The notes under the pieces are model-generated. The model saw only the letters and a list, made by a program, of their open reading frames with translations. It was not told where the DNA came from and did not search any database. DNA of 64,000 nucleotides from NCBI RefSeq assembly GCF_018128025.1, contig NZ_JAGSCS010000004.1, positions 1 through 64,000 of the forward strand. The letters are read 5' to 3'. The translations under genes and the position numbers were made by a program. Positions within the stretch are counted from its first letter, which is position 1. Each line of letters starts with the position of its first letter. Below are positions 24,736 through 33,241 of the stretch, piece by piece. The DNA is from Proteiniclasticum sediminis. Its GTDB lineage: Bacteria; Bacillota; Clostridia; Clostridiales; Clostridiaceae.

Positions 24736-24779
24736 TACTCCTCAGGATGAATTCTAGGATGCTGCCAAAAAGCCTTGGG

Positions 24780-25487
24780 TTAGACAAACTTGCGCACTAA
24801 GAGATGCCCCAGGCAGTAGGACCTCACCTGCAGCTTATGGGCAAGGCTGTTGGTGCTCTTCACCCCACCTGTGGAGGCGTTGCCCCCATGACGGCGGTAT
24901 AGAAGAAGCGGTTCCTCCACCAGACCCACACTGAAGTAGGCTTCCCCCACCAGCATGATCCAGTAGTCATGGGCGCAGAGTTTCTGATTCTTGGGCATGG
25001 GCAATACCTTCTTCAGAAGTTCCTTCCGGAAGGCCATGCAAGCGCCGATATAACGGGTCTTGGCAAAGTTATACCAAAAACCCGTCTTCACCCCATAGAG
25101 GGCAAAATGGGAAGGAATGAGGGTCTTTAAGTCCCCATCCACAATGGCCGCATCGCTGACCACCAAGGCATCCTTCTCCAGGGCCTTCATCATCTTCTCC
25201 ACTTTTCCGGGAACCCAGACATCGTCCTGGTCGCTTAAGAAGATATAGTCTCCATTAGCCTGGGACAGGGCATGCTCAAAGTTCTTGGCATAACCTCGCT
25301 CCCCAGGGTTCAGACTCAACTTCACCCGGGGATCATTGAGATCCCGGATCACCTGGAGGGTATTGTCCGGTGAATGGTCATCGGAAACAATGACCTCATC
25401 CTTCTCCCCTAGCTGGGACAAAATAGAACGAAGCTGCTCCGCCACATAGTGCTCACCCTTATAGGTGGCCATACATACACTGATCAT
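24780..25487 (-). CDS. Glycosyltransferase family 2
   Basis: A 235-residue GT-A enzyme: SVCMATYKGEHYVAEQL at the start, VIVSDDHSPDNT near 33, and the metal-binding FLSDQDDVWVPGK near 82-95 with its DXD-like DQDD. Close family members are rhamnosyl- and glucosyltransferases of capsule loci. It ends soon after the second half of the GT-A fold, so it has no membrane domain. It overlaps the upstream GT2 gene by four bases (ATGA), so translation is coupled. The sugar added is not known; L-rhamnose is plausible, given rfbABCD beside it. Confidence 0.86.
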   Translation of the reverse strand: MISVCMATYKGEHYVAEQLRSILSQLGEKDEVIVSDDHSPDNTLQVIRDLNDPRVKLSLNPGERGYAKNFEHALSQANGDYIFLSDQDDVWVPGKVEKMMKALEKDALVVSDAAIVDGDLKTLIPSHFALYGVKTGFWYNFAKTRYIGACMAFRKELLKKVLPMPKNQKLCAHDYWIMLVGEAYFSVGLVEEPLLLYRRHGGNASTGGVKSTNSLAHKLQVRSYCLGHLLVRKFV

Positions 25488-26293
25488 AAGGTCTTCTCTC
25501 CTCCGTAATACTGCAGGGCCAAAGGCAGCGGCCGCAGTGTTTTGTACTTCACCACGAGGCGAAGCATGCGAAACAGCACAAAGACCGAGAGCTTTCCTTT
25601 CGGTCCGCCGGCTTTGCCAAACTCCCGGGCTCCGTTGCAGTAATAGCGAAAACGGCTTAGTTCCCGTTCCTTGTCCATGCCCTCATCGCCGGAAAGCCCA
25701 TGGAGAAGGGTTTCCTCCACCAGGATGCATTCCTTCTTATAGGCTTTGTACTTCGAGATAAAGGCGATATCGCTGAAATCCAGCTTAATGGTGTCATAGA
25801 ATCCCCCAATGGCATCCACCACCTTCAATGGCAGGAGGAGGCCACTGTTAATGAGGGACTTGCCCTCCAAAGGGTATACGGGTGAATACACGAAATCCGC
25901 CACGGGCGTGGCGCTGTTTCGGATCTTCCCCTCGATAAAAGGCGAATAAACCTTCCCGTTCCCCGCCACCATGGGGGCATAGAGATAGTCCTCCCCATAG
26001 GTGGAGAGGGCCTCCCGGTAGCTTTTTAAGATCTCCGGGGAAAACACCGTATCATGATCCAGGAGCAGTACGCCCTTGAGCTTCAGCTTCCTTGCCAGGT
26101 CGATGCCCCGGTTGTAAGCCTTGCTCACCCCGGGATTATGGGGATCATGGATGTAGTGCCATTTCGGATCCACGACCTGGGGTTCCGGTGAATTGTCATG
26201 GATGAGGATCTCCACCCCTTCCATGCGTTTAAGATAGGCGATGTCTTCTACTTTTTTCCTGTAGCAGACCACCACCAAGAGCAGATCATTCAT
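25484..26293 (-). CDS. Glycosyltransferase family 2, rhamnosyltransferase-like
   Basis: A 269-residue protein with the GT-A fold in compact form: LLLVVVCYRKKVEDI at the start, ILIHDNSPEPQV, NPGVSKAYNRGI near 73 and the metal site VLLLDHDTVF near 95. The NxGVSxAYNxGI and LLDHDT pair is typical of rhamnosyltransferases of the WbbL/RfbF type. Paired and coupled with the next GT2 gene. A role in adding L-rhamnose fits the neighbouring dTDP-rhamnose genes but is not proven. Confidence 0.82.
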   Translation of the reverse strand: MNDLLLVVVCYRKKVEDIAYLKRMEGVEILIHDNSPEPQVVDPKWHYIHDPHNPGVSKAYNRGIDLARKLKLKGVLLLDHDTVFSPEILKSYREALSTYGEDYLYAPMVAGNGKVYSPFIEGKIRNSATPVADFVYSPVYPLEGKSLINSGLLLPLKVVDAIGGFYDTIKLDFSDIAFISKYKAYKKECILVEETLLHGLSGDEGMDKERELSRFRYYCNGAREFGKAGGPKGKLSVFVLFRMLRLVVKYKTLRPLPLALQYYGGEKTL

Positions 26294-26306
26294 GGGGATC
26301 CTCCCT

Positions 26307-26903
26307 TTAGACTTTCTCCCAGACCTTCGTCTGGGGATTCCACTGTTTCAGGACCTTGGCGGGAATCCCGCCCACAATGGCCCCGGCGGGCACATCTTTG
26401 TTCACCAGGGCATTGGCCCCGATGACGGCGCCGTCCCCGATGGTGACCCCCGGAAGAATCACCGCATTTTCCCCAATCCACACCTGGTGCCCGATGGTCA
26501 CGGGGCGAGTGATGAGCTTTCGCTCATCGGGGGCTTCCGAAGGATCCGCCGCATCCTCATGGCCATACTCCCCATGACTGGTGTCCGAGATGAAGATCTT
26601 GGAGGCCATGAGGCAGTCGTCCCCAATGGTGACCCGTTCACTGGCCACAATATGGACATTGTCCCCGATTTTGCAGTTCTTGCCTAAAATTAATCGGATC
26701 TCTCCCGCATCGCCCGATGCGCTCTCATTATCCAGATCAAAACGGCAAGAATATCCGGTGGTGAAGCCCTGTCCAAAGGACAGGTGCTTTCTCCCCCGGA
26801 TATGGAATGGGCGACGGATGAGCCGCGCCCCCGGATAAAAGACTTTCGTCAAAACCAAAGCGTGAACCGACTTCAGCGTTTCAGACAGACTGTAACTTCC
26901 CAT
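26307..26903 (-). CDS. Left-handed beta-helix acyltransferase (WbbJ/Maa-like)
   Basis: A 198-residue protein with hexapeptide repeats from about residue 70 to 190 ([51 protein letters not shown]). The family transfers acetyl or similar groups from CoA to sugar hydroxyls, as trimers with the active site at the subunit interface. [12 protein letters not shown] and the closing GGIPAKVLK are standard. It would decorate the glycan or precursor of the second cluster. It is unlikely to be the missing PglD-type N-acetyltransferase, because its gene lies in another operon and its sequence fits the O-acetyltransferases. Confidence 0.87.
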   Translation of the reverse strand: MGSYSLSETLKSVHALVLTKVFYPGARLIRRPFHIRGRKHLSFGQGFTTGYSCRFDLDNESASGDAGEIRLILGKNCKIGDNVHIVASERVTIGDDCLMASKIFISDTSHGEYGHEDAADPSEAPDERKLITRPVTIGHQVWIGENAVILPGVTIGDGAVIGANALVNKDVPAGAIVGGIPAKVLKQWNPQTKVWEKV

Positions 26904-26908
26904 GTTTC

Positions 26909-27919
26909 TTACCTCGTATAGGTCATTTTTTCATCCTTGTGGAGAATTCGCTTCACCCAAGACTGGAGACTATAGGAATCATAGATTTCCTTGGGGATCT
27001 CCCGGTAAGGCTTGGCCAGGAACGGAAGAACCTCCTCCTGGTTATCGCTCTTCAGAATAAAGATATTCTCTTCATCGTAGAAGTTGTAGTTGGCCACCTT
27101 CTGATTGGTGGTGATGAGCTTCTTCTTGGCCCCCAGAGTCTCGATGGTGCGCATGGTGAGCCCCGTCTGCTTGTCATGGGGAATATCGAAGATGCAGCGG
27201 CTCTTCTTGATGATGTCCACCACTTCCTTACTGGTGAGGAAGGTGAAGTTGAACTCCTCCTTCTTCGCCCGGCGAAAGGCCGGCACAAAGAGCTTATTGT
27301 AGACATACTGAAGCTTCATGATGTAGTAGAAGGAGAAGATCCGAAGACCCTTTTCCTCCAGCTTCGGGAAGAGCTCCCGGATGATCTTGTAGCGGTTGGG
27401 ATGAGCCGTGCAGATGCTGGCCAGGTCATACTCCACCTTAACCTTACTCTCGGGAATGCTGGCATACTCCTCCGTATAGAAGAGGGGCAGAAGCTCCAGC
27501 TCCGGATAGGACTTGGCATCCTCATAGTCAAAGGTGTAGGCCCGATCCACCACGGGAATGACTTCCCGGACGTGGGGATAGAGCAGCACGGAGTCCCAGA
27601 GATAGAGCACAAACTCCGCCTGGGGCTGGGCCTTTCGAAGCCCCTTCACCATATCCCCGTCAAAGGCTTTGCCGTTTAAGATAAACACCAAATCATACCG
27701 CTCATGCTTGATCTTTGCCAGGAGCGCCTCATAGTGTTCCCGGATCTGCTTCTGGATGATCTTGGGATTGATCTTCAGGAACGCTCGGGTAAGGGACGAG
27801 GTGCCGGGGCGGTCATTGTAAAAATCCACCGCCCAGCCCTGGTTCTCCATGGCTTCCTGAATCAGCGTATGATAATTGTAAAATACGGTTCCTATGAAGA
27901 GAACCTTCCGTTTAATCAT
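26909..27919 (-). CDS. CgeB-like glycosyltransferase-family protein
   Basis: A 336-residue soluble protein. [19 protein letters not shown] starts a Rossmann half, [12 protein letters not shown] and [16 protein letters not shown] follow, and the C-terminal half has ISCSIFDIP-like and [20 protein letters not shown] near 250-275, which resembles the donor site of GT-B enzymes (MRxFExxGxG in CgeB proteins). Related proteins occur in many capsule loci but few have been assayed. It is five bases from the acyltransferase gene and nine from the epimerase gene, so it is part of this operon. Confidence 0.65.
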   Translation of the reverse strand: MIKRKVLFIGTVFYNYHTLIQEAMENQGWAVDFYNDRPGTSSLTRAFLKINPKIIQKQIREHYEALLAKIKHERYDLVFILNGKAFDGDMVKGLRKAQPQAEFVLYLWDSVLLYPHVREVIPVVDRAYTFDYEDAKSYPELELLPLFYTEEYASIPESKVKVEYDLASICTAHPNRYKIIRELFPKLEEKGLRIFSFYYIMKLQYVYNKLFVPAFRRAKKEEFNFTFLTSKEVVDIIKKSRCIFDIPHDKQTGLTMRTIETLGAKKKLITTNQKVANYNFYDEENIFILKSDNQEEVLPFLAKPYREIPKEIYDSYSLQSWVKRILHKDEKMTYTR

Positions 27920-27927
27920 GAAATCAC

Positions 27928-29088
27928 CTATTTAGTTCCCTTAAGCAGCATGCCCCGGGCCACCAGTTCTTCGATGGATTCGTCAAAGGATACCCCTTCC
28001 GGTTTCTTCTCCTTGGAGAGTTCTTCCAGTACCCAGGCGCTGAACTCCTTCATGCCCAGATCAAAGGTGTACTCGGGCGTGAACCCGCAGCAGGCAATGG
28101 TCTTCACCATGTCTGCCTTGTTGTGGCGGATGTCGCCGATCCGGAAGTCCCCGGTAACGCCGATGCTGGAGGTGGAGCCATACATGGCCTTCAGGGTTTC
28201 CGCCACACGAATGACGGAGACACTCTCTCCGCTGCCCACATTGAGGGTCTGTCCATTGGTCTTCTCATTGGTCAGGGCGTTGATGGTATACGCCGCCACG
28301 TCCTTCACATGGACGAAGTCACGGCTTTCCAGACCATCTTCGAAGATGTTGATGTCCTGATTGTTCAGAAGACGCTTGGAGAAGATGGAGAGGATGCCCG
28401 TATAGGGATTGCTCAGGGACTGTCCGGGTCCAAAGACATTCTGGTACCGGAAAATGGTGTAGTCCAGACCCATGGAGGGGCACATGACCTTCAGCATTTC
28501 CTCCTGGGCCAGCTTAGTGAAGGCATAGTAGGAAATGGGCTTGGGCAGGCTCGTCACATCCGTGGGGATGAGTTCCACATCCTTCGCACAGATGGGGCAC
28601 TTGGGCTCAAAGTCCTTCTTCAGCATATCCTCCACCACTCGGGAGTTGGGCACCACCACGCCGTGTTCCGCGCAGCGGTACATGCCTTCGCCGTAGACGG
28701 AACGGGAGGAAGACAGGACGATCTTCTTCACGGGAAGCTTCTTCTTCAGAATGGTTTCCAGCATATTGGAAAGCCCAGCAATATTTACCTGGGTATAACG
28801 GTTCAGTTCGTACATGGACTGGCCAGTGCCGGTCTCGGCAGCCAGATGGATGATGTAGTCCACCCCTTCCAGGGCCTTGGCCACCAGGGCCTCATCGCAG
28901 ACATCGCCGATAATGAGCTCCACCTTGTCTTTTACCTGCTGGTATAGATAGGAATCCTCATAGTTCTCGCCATGGATCTGGGGGGACAGGTTGTCTAAAA
29001 CCACCACATCAAAATCCTGGTGGATCTTCTCGATGATGGCATTTCCAATAAAACCGGCTCCGCCTGTGATCAATACTTTGTTTTTCAT
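27928..29088 (-). CDS. NAD-dependent sugar epimerase with Cys4 insert, dTDP-L-rhamnose 4-epimerase-like
   Basis: A 386-residue extended SDR enzyme. NAD motif ITGGAGFIGN (7-16), VVLDNLSPQIHG near 30-41, SSSRSVYGEG near 126 and YYAFTKLAQE near 187 give the Ser and YxxxK residues. Between them is an extra segment (about 137-175) with Cys in YRCAEHG and PKCPICAKD, a possible zinc ribbon. This insert and the PQIHG start are features I associate with dTDP-L-rhamnose 4-epimerases, which give dTDP-6-deoxy-L-talose. rfbABCD nearby would supply the substrate. Other UDP-sugar epimerases remain possible. It is the first gene of its operon, with a promoter upstream. Confidence 0.78.
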   Translation of the reverse strand: MKNKVLITGGAGFIGNAIIEKIHQDFDVVVLDNLSPQIHGENYEDSYLYQQVKDKVELIIGDVCDEALVAKALEGVDYIIHLAAETGTGQSMYELNRYTQVNIAGLSNMLETILKKKLPVKKIVLSSSRSVYGEGMYRCAEHGVVVPNSRVVEDMLKKDFEPKCPICAKDVELIPTDVTSLPKPISYYAFTKLAQEEMLKVMCPSMGLDYTIFRYQNVFGPGQSLSNPYTGILSIFSKRLLNNQDINIFEDGLESRDFVHVKDVAAYTINALTNEKTNGQTLNVGSGESVSVIRVAETLKAMYGSTSSIGVTGDFRIGDIRHNKADMVKTIACCGFTPEYTFDLGMKEFSAWVLEELSKEKKPEGVSFDESIEELVARGMLLKGTK

Positions 29089-29123
29089 GTTTTTCTCCTC
29101 ATCCTCTGTTTTTATTTAATTCA

Positions 29124-29152
29124 GATATACCATTTACACGGATGGATGTAAA
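29124..29152 (-). promoter_or_regulatory. Probable promoter of the second polysaccharide operon
   Basis: On the minus strand TTTACA (29147-29152), 17 bases, TATATC (29124-29129), about 35 bases ahead of the epimerase start. The -35 matches five of six positions. Confidence 0.45.
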
Positions 29153-29194
29153 GAAACCCCGTGCAAAGAAAATGTCAATTTTGGATTCAAGCCA

Positions 29195-29247
29195 TAGAAA
29201 TAATCCTGCTTGGCTGATTTGGCGGTTCCAGATCAGAAAACAGGATT
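29195..29247 (-). terminator. Weak hairpin after the second phosphoglycosyl transferase gene
   Basis: AATCCTG (29202-29208) can pair with CAGGATT (29241-29247), with CTGAT/ATCAG pairing inside. Minus-strand sequence after it is ATTTCTATGG. It may be a weak terminator before the epimerase operon. Confidence 0.35.
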
Positions 29248-29285
29248 CTTACATATGCTTCATCATTAAACTGCAAGGGAGCAGG

Positions 29286-29918
29286 CTATCTTGCGCCTTC
29301 TCCTGTGAATATGACGCCGATGGTGGCAAAAAGAATCTTGAAATCCAGCTTCATACTTCTGTTCTTGATGTAGTACAGATCGTACTTCAGCTTCTCTTCC
29401 GGACTGATGTCATAACCGCCGTTGATCTGGGCCCATCCGGTGAGTCCGGGCTTGACCAGGAGACGGGAACGGAATCCGGGAATGGTTTTCTCAAATTCCT
29501 CGGTGAAAACTTCGCGCTCCGGCCGGGGTCCCACGATGCTCATGTCCCCCATGAGGATGTTCAGAATCTGCGGAAGTTCATCGATCCGGGTCTTGCGGAT
29601 GAATTTGCCCACCTTGGTCACCCGGGAATCTCCCTGGGCTGCCCAGACGGCGCCATCCTTTTCTGCATCCATATTCATGGAGCGGATCTTGTAGATCATA
29701 AATTTCTTGCCGTTACGCCCCAGTCTTTCCTGGGCATAAAAAGGGCTTCCTGGGGTCTCCAGCCTCACCAGCAGAGCAAAGATGAGGACAAGGGGGATGG
29801 CTACGATGAGCCCCACCAGGGAACCAACAATATCCAACAATCGTTTGATGAGGTTATACCCCACTTTTTTATCCAAGGCCAAATCTTCCATGGCTTCTTC
29901 ACCTGTCATACTATTCAT
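29286..29918 (-). CDS. Second undecaprenyl-phosphate sugar phosphotransferase (PF02397)
   Basis: A 210-residue protein with a membrane segment at about 27-50 and the catalytic motifs [19 protein letters not shown] and [12 protein letters not shown], closing with [14 protein letters not shown]. It is a small, single-domain initiator, not a long WcaJ. The residues before the membrane segment ([17 protein letters not shown]) are longer than in the first initiator. It probably starts the glycan assembled by the cluster at 23.3-29.1 kb. Start ATG at 29918 follows GGAGAG. It appears to be a single-gene unit, since a gap and a promoter separate it from the epimerase operon. Confidence 0.9.
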   Translation of the reverse strand: MNSMTGEEAMEDLALDKKVGYNLIKRLLDIVGSLVGLIVAIPLVLIFALLVRLETPGSPFYAQERLGRNGKKFMIYKIRSMNMDAEKDGAVWAAQGDSRVTKVGKFIRKTRIDELPQILNILMGDMSIVGPRPEREVFTEEFEKTIPGFRSRLLVKPGLTGWAQINGGYDISPEEKLKYDLYYIKNRSMKLDFKILFATIGVIFTGEGAR

Positions 29919-30350
29919 CGGTATCTCTCCATTATGGGATATTCTTCACCTTATTCAGGTCCGTGAATCCTTAAACAATTATACTATAACCTTTTGGAAA
30001 ATGGTAGACAGACCGGGTTTAATCAAAGAAATGTAAGAAATCATCATAAAATCCTCATATTTATCCGTGAATTTTAAGAATTCCCCCGGCTTTTTCGGAT
30101 TCCATCCCCCATTCACTCCCGGAATCCGAAATCCCGAAGAACCTTGTCCCTGAGGACTCCTCGGGACTTTCGCCATTCCCGAAGGAGAATGGCGAAAGAA
30201 ACCCTTTACCTCCCCTCTATCCTCCGATTTTCGCCGAAAGGCGAACATTCTCGCGATGTTCTGATTTTCAGCCAATGAAAAACTCCGGGCTTCCCACGAA
30301 GGGGATCGCCCGGAGATTCATGACGGAATCTTAAATCCTTCTCTTGGACC
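29919..30350. other. 432 bp gap with several hairpins
   Basis: No gene is seen. A perfect 12 bp inverted repeat, CTTTCGCCATTC / GAATGGCGAAAG (30167-30178 with 30187-30198), lies in the likely leader of the phosphoglycosyl transferase gene. A second weaker pair, GTCCC...GGGAC, lies at about 30147-30166. The terminator of the glucosaminidase gene is at the right end (separate entry). The promoter of the transferase gene was not identified with confidence. Confidence 0.45.
30278..30315 (-). terminator. Terminator of the glucosaminidase gene
   Basis: Stem CTCCGGGC / GCCCGGAG (30283-30290 with 30308-30315), followed on the minus strand by TTTTTCATT. It lies 36 bases past the stop codon. Confidence 0.85.
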
Positions 30351-33119
30351 TTAGGGTCTCAGGAAGGACGGGAAGATAAACTTCTTCACGGCCGTGACGC
30401 CCATGGCGTCGAACTGATCCTTGATGCGCTTGGCCTGCTTGTAGGCCCATTCAATGTCCGTGGCATACTGGTGAGTCATGCCGCCGGCCAGATTGTACCG
30501 CATCTTGTAGAGGGTGTTCTGTCTTCCGCTGACGCGGTTGATGTAGTTGTCCGCAATCCACTTGGCTCCCCCGTCAATGGCCTTGTCCACGGAATCCCAG
30601 CCCACGCTGTAGGCATACTGGGAACCCCAGAGGACCGCATTGCCGTCATAGGCACGGATGCCAAAGACGTTGTGATAGAGCTTGTCGGCATTTTCCGGCG
30701 GTACCGGCGTCGTGGGCGAGTTGATGTCGCCAATTTTGGAATACACCACGGTGATCTTCACCCCCTGGGCCAGGACGGAAGTGCCGTTGCCTGTTTCCAG
30801 GAGAGAGTGGGCCACCAGGTAGAAGGGGTTCACGCCATAAGCCTTGGCGGCATTGAGGAATACCTGTCCTTTTCCGCTGAGAACGCCCTTGCCGGCCAGC
30901 ATGGTGTCCAGAAGCTCCACAGGAGCTTCATAGTCTGCGGCATTGTAGGAAAGATCCAGGAACAGGTACTTGTAGGTATCATCATAGATGAAGTTTGCAG
31001 GATCCATATTTCGCCAGAGTCTTTCATAGATCACCGGACCGGATCCCGTATAGATCTGGACATTCTTGTATTCCATGTCCACATAGGTCTTGAAGGTCTT
31101 GGCATAGGGTTCATTGACATAGCTGTCGGTGCCCGTTCCCCTGAGGATCACGGCATCATAGGCCTTGGAACCGTCCTTGCCCACCACCTCCACCTTGACG
31201 GAATTCATGGCTTTCGTCAGAAGTCCCGGCTGAAGGGTGTAAGAGTAACCTGCAGTGGTATTCTCGGGATACTTCGGATAAGCGCTGCCGTCGCTGGGAA
31301 GACCATAGGTGGCCGTACCCTGGAGAACGCCATTGACGTAGACATTGACACTGCCGACGCCTTCCGGACTCAGGGCTACCCCCGTGAGGGTGGTGGCCTC
31401 CGTGGGTACCGGAGCAAGATCCGTCAGCCCCTTTAGGGTGACAACGGAAGGATCCTTGGCCATTTCCCAGTTGAAGGTCTTGGTTTCCGTAGCCCCACTG
31501 TTGGTTTTCACCGTGACCTTGATCACGTGGCTGCCCACGTAGAGATTGGCTTTATTAATGTTGAAGCTAAACCCCGGCTGATTCATCACGGGATACCCGG
31601 GATACTTGGTCGCCAGATCCGTACGATCGGAGCGGAACACGGGAATGGGATTCCCATCCAGGGTGATGGTGATGGATTCGATGCCCGTATAGCCGATGGC
31701 GTAGCCCCCGCCAATGACATCTTCACTGGTGTAGACGCTCTTCATGGGATCCATTTCGAAGACCAGGGGAAGCGGATCGCTGTAGACGTCATACTTCTTC
31801 ACCAGATAGTCTGCCGCAGCATAACCGCTGAGGGTACCGTAATCCACCTTGGCCCACTGGTTGCTGTCAATGCTGTAGACCTTGATCAGAGAACCGTAAG
31901 GCATGGTAGCCAGAATGGCTCCACTGGTGCTGGCGGTGCTTCTTAAGCGAAGACCTGCAGAGGCATTGACCACATACATGGAGTAAAGGTAGACCGGTTC
32001 AGGTGTCGGATCCACGGGATCCACCGGGTCAACAGGGTCAACAGGGTCTACCGGATCCACCGGATCTACCGGATCCACGGGATCTGTAGGAACCACAGGA
32101 TCTGCCGGATCATTGGGTGAAGGAGGAGTCGGTCCCACGGACTTTTTGTAGAGCCGAATTTCCATCGCTTCAATACGCTTTAAGCTGCCGCCGGCACCGG
32201 AGATTTCTCCGTCATGTTTCCAGCCGGTCCAGCCGATGTCCTGAATGTGGGTGCGGTACTCAATGCCATAGTCCTCGGCTACTTGACCCGTGAGCCACAT
32301 TTTCGTGGCCTCCACCCGAAGCGCCTGCCCGGTGGTCCCGCTGTTGGCCCCATCCTTCACGGGATCCATCCAGCCCAGTCCGGGGACATAGGCGGCATAG
32401 TTCAAGGATCCGCTGGGAAGGTAAGGAGAAAGGGCTGCCCAGTAGGCTTCCATGCGGAGGGATTTCCCCACGCTGCCACCGATGGCGCCATCGCTGACGA
32501 TGGGCTGCCAGCCGTAGTCCTCGATGTGGGCCTGGTAGCGCACATCATAATGAACACTGGTGCTCTTTAAGGCCTTGCCCGTAATGGCCGGACCTTTTCC
32601 CTTGTCGTAGAGACGAATCTCCACGGCCTCGATGCGATACCCATAGCCTTCGGAACCGGCGGCATTGCCGTTCTTGGCCCAGTCCTGCCAGCCGTAGTCC
32701 TCAATATGGACACGGTAGTAGAGGTCGTACTTGGCTGCATCGGTCCCCGTCAGCTCCATCTTCAAGGCTTCCACCTTTTTGCTGAGCCCCACGGTACCGC
32801 TGGTCTGACCGTTTTCCATGTAGTCCTGCCAGCCTGTGCCTTGGACAAAGGCCGCATAGCGGACTCCCAGGTTCACGTTATTCACAATGCTCAGCTCCAG
32901 GGCCTCCAGCCGACGCGCCTTGCCCGTGGTTCCGGTGATGCCATCCCCTTGGGTGTAACTTCCCCAGCCCACATCCTGAATGTGGGAACGGTAACGGATG
33001 GTGGTGCCATCCGTGGTGACAGCGTAGACCTTCAGTTCCTTTCTCCCCAGGGGCAGAAAGAGGGATAAGCTCATGACGAGCAGAAGAATCCACCCCACGG
33101 CTAATTTCCTTCGTTTCAT
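30351..33119 (-). CDS. Secreted ChW-repeat protein with SH3b and GH73-type glucosaminidase domain
   Basis: A 922-residue exoprotein. Signal peptide (about 1-33), six ChW repeats (about 40-327, as two A-B-C triplets with the core GW and SG(T)xG..xRxEA), a DPV repeat linker (about 345-368), an SH3b domain (about 375-440), two Ig-like stretches (about 450-660) and a C-terminal glucosaminidase domain (about 735-900) with SLLETGNG, whose Glu772 is the likely catalytic acid, and YHNVFGIRAYDG. It should cut the glycan strand of peptidoglycan between GlcNAc and MurNAc. ChW repeats are thought to hold such enzymes at the envelope. It has its own promoter and terminator. Confidence 0.9.
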   Translation of the reverse strand: MKRRKLAVGWILLLVMSLSLFLPLGRKELKVYAVTTDGTTIRYRSHIQDVGWGSYTQGDGITGTTGKARRLEALELSIVNNVNLGVRYAAFVQGTGWQDYMENGQTSGTVGLSKKVEALKMELTGTDAAKYDLYYRVHIEDYGWQDWAKNGNAAGSEGYGYRIEAVEIRLYDKGKGPAITGKALKSTSVHYDVRYQAHIEDYGWQPIVSDGAIGGSVGKSLRMEAYWAALSPYLPSGSLNYAAYVPGLGWMDPVKDGANSGTTGQALRVEATKMWLTGQVAEDYGIEYRTHIQDIGWTGWKHDGEISGAGGSLKRIEAMEIRLYKKSVGPTPPSPNDPADPVVPTDPVDPVDPVDPVDPVDPVDPVDPVDPTPEPVYLYSMYVVNASAGLRLRSTASTSGAILATMPYGSLIKVYSIDSNQWAKVDYGTLSGYAAADYLVKKYDVYSDPLPLVFEMDPMKSVYTSEDVIGGGYAIGYTGIESITITLDGNPIPVFRSDRTDLATKYPGYPVMNQPGFSFNINKANLYVGSHVIKVTVKTNSGATETKTFNWEMAKDPSVVTLKGLTDLAPVPTEATTLTGVALSPEGVGSVNVYVNGVLQGTATYGLPSDGSAYPKYPENTTAGYSYTLQPGLLTKAMNSVKVEVVGKDGSKAYDAVILRGTGTDSYVNEPYAKTFKTYVDMEYKNVQIYTGSGPVIYERLWRNMDPANFIYDDTYKYLFLDLSYNAADYEAPVELLDTMLAGKGVLSGKGQVFLNAAKAYGVNPFYLVAHSLLETGNGTSVLAQGVKITVVYSKIGDINSPTTPVPPENADKLYHNVFGIRAYDGNAVLWGSQYAYSVGWDSVDKAIDGGAKWIADNYINRVSGRQNTLYKMRYNLAGGMTHQYATDIEWAYKQAKRIKDQFDAMGVTAVKKFIFPSFLRP
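31998..32090. repeat. Nine-base tandem repeats encoding the DPV linker
   Basis: In the glucosaminidase gene, about ten copies of a nine-base unit close to GGATCCACC or GGGTCAACA (plus strand) encode repeated Asp-Pro-Val. Some copies are identical, which makes it prone to gain and loss of copies. It forms an extended spacer between the ChW domains and the SH3b domain. Confidence 0.8.
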
Positions 33120-33194
33120 TGATAACCTCCTTTTTCGAAACCTTAAGGCTCCGACGGCCGATCGTACAGCCTTTGGCTGTCATTTTTTTACATC

Positions 33195-33223
33195 AATATA
33201 TCAGAAAAACGTGAAAAATTCAA
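33195..33223 (-). promoter_or_regulatory. Promoter of the glucosaminidase gene, with structured leader
   Basis: Minus strand: TTGAAT (33218-33223), 17 bases, TATATT (33195-33200). The predicted leader of about 70 bases then contains the hairpin ACAGCC-AAA-GGCTGT (33167-33181) and ends with AAAGGAGG before the ATG. Confidence 0.6.
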
Positions 33224-33241
33224 CCTTTCCGGGCTTTTCAA

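Noticed and set aside
31998-32090. CRISPR-like array
   Set aside because: The repeats are nine-base, contiguous, in frame and encode DPV; there are no spacers. No CRISPR array is seen anywhere in the window.
33120-33195. Cyclic-di-GMP riboswitch before the glucosaminidase gene
   Set aside because: The leader is too short and lacks the conserved GCAAAGCC-type junction; it is kept only as an unexplained structure.
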